Of a stretch of DNA of 5,588 nt, positions 1 to 5,371 are shown piece after piece (within the stretch, counting starts at the first letter, position 1; each line of letters opens with the position of its first letter). The stretch is from Rhizobiaceae bacterium (GTDB lineage Bacteria > Pseudomonadota > Alphaproteobacteria > Rhizobiales > Rhizobiaceae). A program made the position numbers and the translations under genes. Location of the stretch: NCBI GenBank assembly GCA_028865845.1, contig JAGWJK010000356.1, positions 1-5,588 on the forward strand, given 5' to 3'. The notes beneath the pieces were generated by a model. The model saw nothing but the letters and a program-made list of their open reading frames with translations. It was not told where the DNA came from and searched no databases.

Positions 1-465
1 GATGTTCAAATGCCGTTCGTAGAACTCGCCACCCGCGCTTACGCCGACGAGCGCGACGGACAAGAGGATCAGAAACAGGCCCGCCATCAAAAACAACCGC
101 TGGAACCGAAGGTCTCTGGGTCTTCTCCAGACGAAGGCGGTGGCGAGGGCAGCCGGGGGCAGGAGCGCCGCCGGCGCAATCATGGAAAGTACGATCGCTT
201 TCGGTAGCAAGAGGGCGTTCAATCCAAGCGTCAGCACGTCTAGTAACGCCACCCATATCATCCAGGACCGGATGATTTTCGCAGTTCTCGGCCAGGTGCG
301 GACTTCAAAAAGCCGCAGCAGTTCATCCTTCAGCCTGATGTCGCGGGTGCGACCTCTCAGAAGATGTTCGACCTCGGCCATGATGCCGGGATTTTGTCCC
401 CGGCGCGGCATTTGCAGGGATGAGTCAGGCGGGTCGGCCGCAACTTTTTTCTCGGGCGCTTGCAT
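1..465 (-). CDS. N-terminal part of a multi-spanning membrane protein, probable membrane-anchored diguanylate cyclase (runs off left edge)
   Basis: The minus strand is open from an ATG at 465 to the window edge, giving 155 residues without a stop. The first ~65 residues are soluble and charged. Three hydrophobic segments follow, at about residues 69-88, 90-113 and 124-143, separated by short basic loops (RRPRDLR near 114-120). The visible end reads GGEFYERHLNI, after which the gene leaves the window. The layout and wording resemble the N-terminal membrane module of rhizobial GGDEF proteins that make cyclic di-GMP, but no catalytic domain is inside the window, so that is inference from recognition only. 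ATG 465 has a poor Shine-Dalgarno; in-frame ATGs at 411 and 381 are alternatives. It would be transcribed away from the small gene at 628-807, in the same direction. Confidence 0.6.
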   Translation of the reverse strand, partial: MQAPEKKVAADPPDSSLQMPRRGQNPGIMAEVEHLLRGRTRDIRLKDELLRLFEVRTWPRTAKIIRSWMIWVALLDVLTLGLNALLLPKAIVLSMIAPAALLPPAALATAFVWRRPRDLRFQRLFLMAGLFLILLSVALVGVSAGGEFYERHLNI

Positions 466-606
466 ACCCAGATACCTAGAGTTTCATCTCCAGCTGGCAA
501 GAAAGGTGCGGTATCCCCGCAGCGAAAGGTTATCAAATTCCCAACGCGACGAGGGCTGTGGATTTGCCACCCGCGACTATGCGGCTCGGGAGGCTGCTTT
601 GCAAAT

Positions 607-627
607 TCCGCGGGGCATTTTCGCGGA
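607..627 (-). terminator. possible weak terminator hairpin after the small minus-strand gene
   Basis: Immediately after the stop codon at 628-630, the minus strand has TCCGCG, a nine-base loop, then CGCGGA, a perfect six-base-pair stem. It is followed by ATTTG rather than a proper U-run, so it is at best a weak intrinsic terminator. Confidence 0.25.
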
Positions 628-807
628 TCAGCGGGGTGAACCCGGATCGGACGGTTTTCTTGTCGCCATAGCTGCCCGCAGATCCCTTAGTTTTTTTTCT
701 TCCGCCTCCAAAAGCTCAAGCAATGTTTTTCGCTCAGCCTCACTGCGCACTTCCTGCAAAAGTTTGCGAAAGCGCTCGATATTTTGCCGCGCTATGAATT
801 CCTGCAT
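628..807 (-). CDS. small conserved hypothetical protein (59 aa), charged and helical
   Basis: A complete minus-strand gene from ATG at 807 to TGA at 628-630. It begins MQEFIARQNIERFRKLL and continues with a heptad-like, Glu/Lys/Leu-rich stretch to about residue 47 (LLELLEAEEKKLRDLRAAM), which should form one long amphipathic helix or a short coiled coil. The last ~10 residues are Pro/Gly/Ser-rich and probably disordered. There is no signal peptide, membrane segment or Cys motif. A GAGAAA sequence about nine bases before the ATG can serve as ribosome binding site. Small proteins with this opening motif are, from memory, recurrent and unannotated in rhizobial and bradyrhizobial genomes; their function is unknown to me. 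It is divergent from the Crp/Fnr gene with a 195-base spacer. Confidence 0.72.
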   Translation of the reverse strand: MQEFIARQNIERFRKLLQEVRSEAERKTLLELLEAEEKKLRDLRAAMATRKPSDPGSPR

Positions 808-939
808 TCACGGTTTCTCGCAATTTTAGATTTCAATCGCACCTATGCCCTTTGCCGAAACGAGAGAAAACTTTGCGTTTGGTCAATGCCGCAAACATTT
901 CGGCCGGTTAAGGAGTGCAGCGACGGCGGCATGCCCGCG

Positions 940-953
940 CTGACAAAAGTCAG
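940..953. promoter_or_regulatory. candidate Crp/Fnr-family operator (CTGAC-N4-GTCAG)
   Basis: A perfect inverted repeat, CTGAC AAAA GTCAG, whose core TGA-N6-TCA matches the invariant core and geometry of Fnr/FixK boxes (TTGAT-N4-ATCAA); it also fits the Crp core. It is centred about 56 bases before the ATG of the Crp/Fnr gene at 1003 and lies in the spacer shared with the divergent small gene. Autoregulation is the simplest reading. It matches 6 of 10 Fnr consensus bases, so the assignment is tentative. TTTT follows at 954-957, but a five-base-pair stem is too small for a convincing terminator. Confidence 0.4.
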
Positions 954-1002
954 TTTTAGGTGACTTTCCATCGGCACGGCGATCTTGGAATTGATAGAGG
1001 AC

Positions 1003-1734
1003 ATGAGACGAACAGCGCAGAGGGAACAAGGGGATATCCGCATCCGGGCCGTTGCGCCGTGGCCCGCCGAGCATGGCGAGGAGGCAGGGCATGTCGAGCT
1101 GTCGGCGGCCGAGCAGGCGGATCTGGCTCGGCTTGCCGAGGTCATCCTCTTCGAAACAGAAGGGTCTCAGATATTTTTGCAGGGCCAGCCTGCTGGGTTC
1201 CTTTATCTTTTAGCGGATGGCGTGGTCCGGGGAAGCCACACGCTTCATGCCGGGGATCGGCAGATCGTGGCGTTCTATTGGCCGGGCGATCTTTTCGGTC
1301 TTGCGCAAGCGGGCGCCTACGTCAATTCAGCCGAAGCGGTAACCCCCTGCAAGGTTTATCGATTTCCCGTCCGCAAACTCGATGCGTTCCTTGTCAGCAA
1401 TCCGAGCATCCAGCGCGGTTTCTTCATCAAGGCCGTTCACGAAATCCGTACTGCCCAACGGCAACTGATTGCGATGGGCCGGTTCGACGTGCCGAGACGG
1501 CTGGCGATCTTCCTGCTCGATTGCTCGGGACACGAACATTATTTCGATCCGGCGACACAGATCCTTTCAATCCCGATGACCCGATATGACATCGCCGATT
1601 ATATCGGCACTTCCGCGGAATCGGTGACGCGGGCCATGAATACTCTCGAGGGCAGGGGCTTGATCCGGCGCGTAACGCCGCGTGCGCTCGAATTGAAGAG
1701 AGCCGATTTGAAGGCTTTCGCCGATCTGGATTGA
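1003..1734 (+). CDS. Crp/Fnr-family transcriptional regulator
   Basis: 243 residues in the two-domain layout of the family. An N-terminal cyclic-nucleotide-binding-like beta-barrel spans roughly residues 40-145; its hallmark VAFYWPGDLFGLA corresponds to the PGDLFG turn of Fnr. A dimerisation helix is followed by a C-terminal winged helix-turn-helix (about residues 192-225, MTRYDIADYIG...ESVTRAMNTLEGRGLI). In the recognition helix, Glu206 and Arg210 match the DNA-contacting Glu/Arg of Fnr and FixK; the usual Ser is Thr. There is no N-terminal cysteine cluster for an Fe-S centre, and the barrel lacks the Arg-Ser-Ala phosphate-binding signature of cAMP binders, so the signal is unknown; the only cysteines are single ones in TPCKVY and LLDCSG. 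Starts are uncertain: ATG 1003 is preferred, with AGAGG only two bases upstream; TTG 985 would add six residues but has no Shine-Dalgarno. It is convergent with the LysR gene, stops 18 bases apart. Confidence 0.9.
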   Translation: MRRTAQREQGDIRIRAVAPWPAEHGEEAGHVELSAAEQADLARLAEVILFETEGSQIFLQGQPAGFLYLLADGVVRGSHTLHAGDRQIVAFYWPGDLFGLAQAGAYVNSAEAVTPCKVYRFPVRKLDAFLVSNPSIQRGFFIKAVHEIRTAQRQLIAMGRFDVPRRLAIFLLDCSGHEHYFDPATQILSIPMTRYDIADYIGTSAESVTRAMNTLEGRGLIRRVTPRALELKRADLKAFADLD

Positions 1735-1752
1735 TCGGCGCTATTTTTGCTT

Positions 1753-2709
1753 TCAAGATTCGCCTGTTGCTTGCGCCGCATCGGCAAGATGCGAGCGCAG
1801 CCACAGATGGGCAGGATCATGGCGAAGGCGGTCATGCCAAACCATTTGAACGGGGGTCGCAGAGGCGGTCCACGGCAATTCTGAAACCGCGACAGAGCCC
1901 GTTCCCCGAAAGACATCCGCCAGCCGCGCGGGCGCAAGGGCCGCCGCTGAAGATCCGGCGAGCAGTGACGGGAGCGCCAGGAAATGCGGCTGGATCACTT
2001 TCAGCTTCGGCGTCGCGCCGATCTTCGCGAACTCGGCCGTCAGTGCAGAACGGTCAAACATTTCCATGCGCCGGGTCAGCCCGCGTTCGGAAATCTGCCC
2101 GTCCTCGATGCCGCCTGCAGCGACCACGATCAGCGGCAGCGCAGCGAGCTGTTCGACCGTGATCGGACTGCGGGCGAGGGGATGGTCGGGAGCGACGATG
2201 ACGACATCACGCTCATCGAACAGCAATTGGCTGTGCAGTCGATGCGGAATATCCAGAAACGAACCGAGCGCAACGTCGACGCGGCCCACATCGATCTGCG
2301 CCGTCAGGTCGATCCTGGTCGCCGGCAGGATCGTCAACCCGACATGAGGCGCCATCGCCGCGAGACGCCGCAGGAAATCGGGAATGACGACTGCCGTCAT
2401 ATAGTCCGTGGCGGCGATGCAGAATTCACGCGTTGAGGTCTCCGGTATGAAGTCGGGTGGCCCTATTGCTCGCTCGGCGGACACCAGCGCATCTCGCACC
2501 AGCGACGCCATGTCGGTCGCGCGGGCGGTCGGCATCATCCCGGTTGCGGTGCGCACGAACAGTTCGTCGTTCAACTGCGCGCGCAGCCGCGACAGGGCGT
2601 GACTGACCGCCGATGGGCTGAGCCCTATCGTCTGGCCGGCGCGAAGCACGTTTCGCTCGCGCATCACTGCGTCGAAGACGGTCAAAAGATTGAGATCGAT
2701 GTTTTTCAA
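1753..2709 (-). CDS. LysR-type transcriptional regulator, NahR/LinR/PnbR-like
   Basis: 318 residues from TTG at 2709, a normal length for the family. The N-terminal winged helix-turn-helix (about residues 3-62) reads MKNIDLNLLTVFDAV, then a scaffold and recognition helix with LSPSAVSHALSRLRAQL and the wing ELFVRT. The rest is a type-2 periplasmic-binding-protein-like effector domain, opening REFCIAATDYMTAVVIP and containing RVDVALGSF. This subgroup includes regulators of aromatic and nitroaromatic degradation. The TTG start is chosen because GGAG lies nine bases upstream (2722-2719) and the protein then begins at the canonical family N-terminus. In-frame ATGs at 2751 and 2763 would give 332 or 336 residues but have no Shine-Dalgarno and would put the operator palindrome in or at the edge of the coding region. 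Divergent from the nitroreductase operon, which it probably controls, activating when an aromatic effector binds. Confidence 0.93.
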   Translation of the reverse strand: MKNIDLNLLTVFDAVMRERNVLRAGQTIGLSPSAVSHALSRLRAQLNDELFVRTATGMMPTARATDMASLVRDALVSAERAIGPPDFIPETSTREFCIAATDYMTAVVIPDFLRRLAAMAPHVGLTILPATRIDLTAQIDVGRVDVALGSFLDIPHRLHSQLLFDERDVVIVAPDHPLARSPITVEQLAALPLIVVAAGGIEDGQISERGLTRRMEMFDRSALTAEFAKIGATPKLKVIQPHFLALPSLLAGSSAAALAPARLADVFRGTGSVAVSELPWTASATPVQMVWHDRLRHDPAHLWLRSHLADAAQATGES

Positions 2710-2751
2710 ATGCGAAAACTCCGATGCAAGCGGGCTGCCTACGCATACCAT

Positions 2752-2768
2752 AATGCATTCCATGCATT
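2752..2768. promoter_or_regulatory. LysR-type operator palindrome (T-N11-A)
   Basis: AATGCAT TCC ATGCATT is a perfect seven-base inverted repeat with a three-base spacer. It contains TGC-N7-GCA, i.e. T2754-N11-A2766, the classical LysR-family recognition geometry. It lies in the divergent region between the LysR gene and the nitroreductase operon. Its centre (2760) is 89 bases from the nitroreductase ATG at 2849 and 51 bases from the LysR start at 2709, consistent with activating one promoter while covering the other. Confidence 0.55.
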
Positions 2769-2781
2769 TTCATTTTGTCAA
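2753..2781 (-). promoter_or_regulatory. candidate promoter of the LysR gene
   Basis: On the minus strand TTGACA (2781-2776) is a perfect -35 hexamer; 17 bases further is ATGCAT (2758-2753), a weak -10. Transcription would start near 2746 and leave a leader of about 37 bases before TTG 2709, containing the GGAG. The -10 lies inside the palindrome at 2752-2768, so LysR binding there would block its own promoter, the common negative autoregulation of this family. Confidence 0.35.
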
Positions 2782-2848
2782 CATTGCACTTCCTGAAACA
2801 CCTTGCGGAGAGGATGATCGCGGCATTCAAAGATGAGTGGAGCAAGTG

Positions 2849-3556
2849 ATGGACGGTGATGCAGGACATGTTTCGGGGACGGTCTCGACGGTGGATCGCG
2901 TCATGCGCGGCCGATTTGCCAACCGCTTCTATCTGGATCGCCCGGTCGGGCTTGAGACCGTCAGGGAGATCATCGAGGTGGCACGCCATGCCGGAACCGG
3001 AGCGAACGTTCAGCCCTGGCACGTGCATCTTGTGGCTGGCGATGCGAAGATCACCCTGGTGGAAGCGCTCGGGATCGCGCATGAGACCGACGCAGGCGCA
3101 CACGTCGCCGAATACAAATATCTCGCGGCAGATTTGCCGGAGCCCTATGCATCACGGCGGCGCGAGTTCGGCGCCGTTTTCTATGGAGGGCTTGGCATTG
3201 CGCTTCATGACCATGCCGCCCGCGCCGAACAGACGGCCCGGAATTACAGGTTTTTCGATGCGCCAATCGGGCTGATATTCACCACCGACCGGCGCCTGGA
3301 GAAGGGTAGCTGGCTCGATCTCGGAATGTTCATTCAGAACATCATGTTGGCTGCCGGCGCGCGCGGTCTCGACACCTGCGCGCAGGAATTCTTCTCCCGC
3401 TACCACGCCGTCATTCGCAGTCATCTGCCGCTTGCACCGGAAGAGATGGTCGTCTGCGGCATGTCGATGGGCTTCGGTGATCCGGAATGGTCGTTGCGGC
3501 GCCCGCGCATGCCGAAAGCGCCGGTGGATGACATAGCATCATTCTACGGCTTCTGA
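2849..3556 (+). CDS. pnbA: nitroreductase family protein, PnbA-like (probable nitroaromatic reductase)
   Basis: 235 residues of the FMN-dependent nitroreductase fold, cytoplasmic, usually a dimer. Such enzymes reduce nitroarenes with NAD(P)H; PnbA takes 4-nitrobenzoate to 4-hydroxylaminobenzoate. Visible family marks are the basic FMN-phosphate segment near residues 20-28 (RGRFANRFY, in place of RRSxRxF), the flavin-contacting NVQPW at 53-57 (usually NTQPW), and the interface/flavin segment at 155-176 (W155, D157, G159, then NIMLAAGARGLDT). The C-terminus ends SFYGF after a basic RRPRMPKAP stretch, typical of the PnbA/NfnB branch. ATG 2849 is chosen because GGAG at 2839-2842 is six bases upstream; GTG 2837 would add four residues and overlap it. 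First gene of a four-gene run, next start 20 bases downstream. Substrate is inferred from the neighbouring PnbB-like gene; the symbol is by analogy. Confidence 0.85.
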   Translation: MDGDAGHVSGTVSTVDRVMRGRFANRFYLDRPVGLETVREIIEVARHAGTGANVQPWHVHLVAGDAKITLVEALGIAHETDAGAHVAEYKYLAADLPEPYASRRREFGAVFYGGLGIALHDHAARAEQTARNYRFFDAPIGLIFTTDRRLEKGSWLDLGMFIQNIMLAAGARGLDTCAQEFFSRYHAVIRSHLPLAPEEMVVCGMSMGFGDPEWSLRRPRMPKAPVDDIASFYGF

Positions 3557-3576
3557 GCTCACCTGGAGATATTTCA

Positions 3577-4125
3577 ATGACTGAACGCGATGAACTGATC
3601 GAGGCGGCCATCGCCCTCATCGAACAGATAAAGGACAAGACGCCCGGTTCGGAGATGGAGACCTGGCTGAACGCGACGCACGGTCCCGGTAGCCCGGCCT
3701 ATGAAGATTTGGCGCGTCGTGTCCGGCAAGGCGTCGAAGAAGGATGGGCCGCCAATATCGAGATTGCCGGGCCACATTACCGTCGCAGCCGGCTGCTCGA
3801 GCCTTGCGCGCGGTCGCATTATTTCAGCCTGACGACCGTCTACATGGACAGTCGCGCCGGCCGGTCCGAGGGCGATTGCGCCTTGGAGCAAGACGATGTC
3901 TTCAGGGGAGATTATCACCTGCATCCCTACGGCGAGTTCAACCTCGTCGTGCCGCTTGCGCCGACCGCTGAACTGATGGGGCCACTCGGCTGGCGCCATG
4001 CCGGATGGACCGCGCCAGCGCCCGGAAGCCATCATTATCCGGAGGCAAGGGGAGGCGCGCTCATCGCCTTCTTCTTCCTGCCCTCGGGACGCATTTCCTA
4101 CGACATCGAGGCGCCGCGGGCCTGA
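3577..4125 (+). CDS. pnbB: 4-hydroxylaminobenzoate lyase (PnbB-like, DUF4863)
   Basis: 182 residues, recognised as the DUF4863/PnbB family. PnbB converts 4-hydroxylaminobenzoate to protocatechuate and ammonia, the step after PnbA. Features: an N-terminal helical part with TPGSEMETWLNATHGPGS (22-39) and GVEEGWAA (52-59); a core with RSRLLEP and HYFSLTTVYMDS (81-92); a cupin-like metal-binding-style motif H114-L-H116-P-x-G119-E120; and a second conserved block GWTAPAPGSHHYPE (143-156) leading to FFFLPSGRISYD (165-176). The histidines and Glu120 are plausible active-site ligands, which is inference. GGAG at 3565-3568 is eight bases before ATG 3577. The 20-base gap after the nitroreductase supports co-transcription and coupled function. 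A variable stretch at 93-110 (acidic, with Cys101) differs from what I recall of typical PnbB. A hairpin spans the stop codon. Confidence 0.87.
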   Translation: MTERDELIEAAIALIEQIKDKTPGSEMETWLNATHGPGSPAYEDLARRVRQGVEEGWAANIEIAGPHYRRSRLLEPCARSHYFSLTTVYMDSRAGRSEGDCALEQDDVFRGDYHLHPYGEFNLVVPLAPTAELMGPLGWRHAGWTAPAPGSHHYPEARGGALIAFFFLPSGRISYDIEAPRA

Positions 4126-4133
4126 CGGCCCGC
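4116..4133 (+). other. GC-rich hairpin spanning the pnbB-like stop codon
   Basis: GCGGGCC, loop TGAC, GGCCCGC: a perfect seven-base-pair, all-GC stem whose loop contains the TGA stop codon (4123-4125). No T-run follows directly (TCCATGCCTAATTTG), so it is not a standard terminator. It could act as a partial terminator, an RNA-stability element, or a processing boundary between the first two genes and the last two. Confidence 0.45.
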
Positions 4134-4170
4134 TCCATGCCTAATTTGTTTTCCAGCGAGGAGTCTATCC

Positions 4171-4647
4171 GTGACACAAAGGCTTGATTACAACGCCGCA
4201 TCCCCCGCAGGCGTGAAGGCGCTCGCCGGGGTTTACACCTATATTGCCAGATCCGGGCTTCCAAAATCGCTGGTGGAGCTCGCCTATCTCCGGGTATCGC
4301 AGCTTAACGGCTGCGCCTATTGCATCGACATGCATTCCCGCGACCTGCTGAGGGGCGGGATGAATGTCGAAAAGCTCGTACTCGTTCCGGCCTGGCGTGA
4401 GGGCGGTGCTCTTTTCAGCGATGGTGAGCGTGCTGCTCTGGCGTGGGCAGAAACTGTTACGCGTCTTGCGGAGACAGGAATTCCCGATGCGGCTTACGCC
4501 GCCGCAGCTGCGGTGTTCGACGCGCAGCAACTCACCGACCTGACGATCGCGATCGGCCTGATGAACGCTTATAATCGTATGGCGATCGGCTTTCGGGCGC
4601 CGCCTGCTGCGCTCCTCGCTAGCCAGAACGCACGCACCATCGGGTGA
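4171..4647 (+). CDS. carboxymuconolactone decarboxylase / AhpD-like family protein
   Basis: 158 residues, the usual length of single-domain AhpD-like proteins, all-helical and cytoplasmic. It carries the AhpD catalytic layout with correct spacing: Glu36, eleven residues, Cys48-Ala-Tyr-Cys51, then His55 (ELAYLRVSQLNG-CAYC-IDMH). The second histidine of AhpD, between the cysteines, is Tyr50. Members act as thiol-dependent (hydro)peroxidases or remain uncharacterised; true carboxymuconolactone decarboxylases lack the CxxC, so decarboxylation is unlikely. The C-terminal half has the usual ERAALAWAETVTRLAE and NAYNRMAIGFR helices. GTG 4171 is the start, with GAGGAG at 4158-4163 seven bases upstream. 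It lies 45 bases after the lyase gene and is probably in the same operon. A protective role against peroxide or reactive hydroxylamine/nitroso intermediates is a reasonable guess, not shown. Confidence 0.9.
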   Translation: MTQRLDYNAASPAGVKALAGVYTYIARSGLPKSLVELAYLRVSQLNGCAYCIDMHSRDLLRGGMNVEKLVLVPAWREGGALFSDGERAALAWAETVTRLAETGIPDAAYAAAAAVFDAQQLTDLTIAIGLMNAYNRMAIGFRAPPAALLASQNARTIG

Positions 4648-4686
4648 GGCGTCGCCAACTAATGTTCTTGAGGAGCTGAAATCGCT

Positions 4687-5325
4687 ATGACGAACGTCTC
4701 CGGAATATCGATCCCTGACAGCAAACTCGCCCGCGATGTCACGCAGTTTGTCCGTGACACTGAAAATGATCTGCTGTTTTTCCACTCCAGCCGGGTGTTT
4801 TTCTGGGCAGCTCTCAAAGGAAGCAGGATGCAGTTGCAGTTCGACGCCGAACTGCTGTACGTGGCAGCAATGTTCCATGACATCGGCCTGACGGCAGCCT
4901 ATCACCACAGCCAGCGGCGCTTTGAAGTCGATGGCGCCGACGCCGCCCGCAATTTCCTGAGCGCTTACGCCATCCCGGAGGCTGATGTCGAGAGGGTCTG
5001 GCAAGCGATCGCGTTGCACACGACCCCCGGCATTCCGGAGCATATGCATCCTGAAATATTCCTCGTGCAAGCCGGTGCCGGCATGGACGTGGCCGGGCGC
5101 GAATACGGAGGCTTCAGCGACGACCAGCGCCAGGCCGTCGTCGAAGCCTATCCGCGCGGTCCCGACTTCAAGCACGGGATCATCGATGCATTCTACGATG
5201 GAACGAGGCTCAGGCCGCAAACCACGTTCGGGACATTCAATGATGATGTCCTTGCGTTCAAGGATCCGACCTTCCGCCGCTCGGATCTCTGCAGCATTAT
5301 CCTTCATTCGCCCTGGGACCATTGA
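4687..5325 (+). CDS. HD-domain metal-dependent hydrolase, cyanamide hydratase-like
   Basis: 212 residues, a single HD domain. The metal-binding H...HD...D pattern is intact: His33 (FFHSSRVFFW), His64-Asp65 (AAMFHDIGL) and Asp134 (GAGMDVAG). Further conserved histidines lie at 73-74, 111 (AIALHTTPGI), 119 and 121. The blocks FHSSRV, LLYVAAMFHDIGL, RRFEVDGADAARNFL and VWQAIALHTTPGIPEH are those I associate with the cyanamide hydratase/DDI2-like branch rather than with HD phosphodiesterases. That branch hydrates cyanamide to urea, but many bacterial members are untested, so only 'HD hydrolase' is firm. No signal peptide. AGGAG at 4671-4675 lies 11 bases before ATG 4687, a slightly long spacing. 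It is 39 bases after the AhpD-like gene and is the last gene of the probable operon. A hydrolytic or hydration step on a nitrogen-containing intermediate would suit its neighbours but is speculation. Confidence 0.85.
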   Translation: MTNVSGISIPDSKLARDVTQFVRDTENDLLFFHSSRVFFWAALKGSRMQLQFDAELLYVAAMFHDIGLTAAYHHSQRRFEVDGADAARNFLSAYAIPEADVERVWQAIALHTTPGIPEHMHPEIFLVQAGAGMDVAGREYGGFSDDQRQAVVEAYPRGPDFKHGIIDAFYDGTRLRPQTTFGTFNDDVLAFKDPTFRRSDLCSIILHSPWDH

Positions 5326-5371
5326 ACAGGCCCGGCCGCAGAGCGTCTTCGGTCTGCAAACAAAGTGCCGG

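Noticed and set aside
140..829. A 229-codon plus-strand frame
   Set aside because: It lies opposite both the membrane-protein gene and the 59-residue gene. The Ser/Arg-rich translation with no recognisable domain is typical of an antisense shadow.
2775..2818. A sigma-70 promoter for the nitroreductase operon on the plus strand
   Set aside because: TTGTCA and TTGCAC can serve as -35 elements, but no acceptable -10 lies at the right distance. The promoter may be activator-dependent and cannot be placed by eye.
2426..3103. A 225-codon minus-strand frame across the divergent promoter
   Set aside because: It overlaps the start of both the LysR and nitroreductase genes out of frame. Its composition is Arg/His-rich and no motif is present.
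5338..5357. Possible terminator GCAGA...TCTGC after the HD-hydrolase gene
   Set aside because: The stem is only five base pairs with a ten-base loop and no following T-run, so it is too weak to call.
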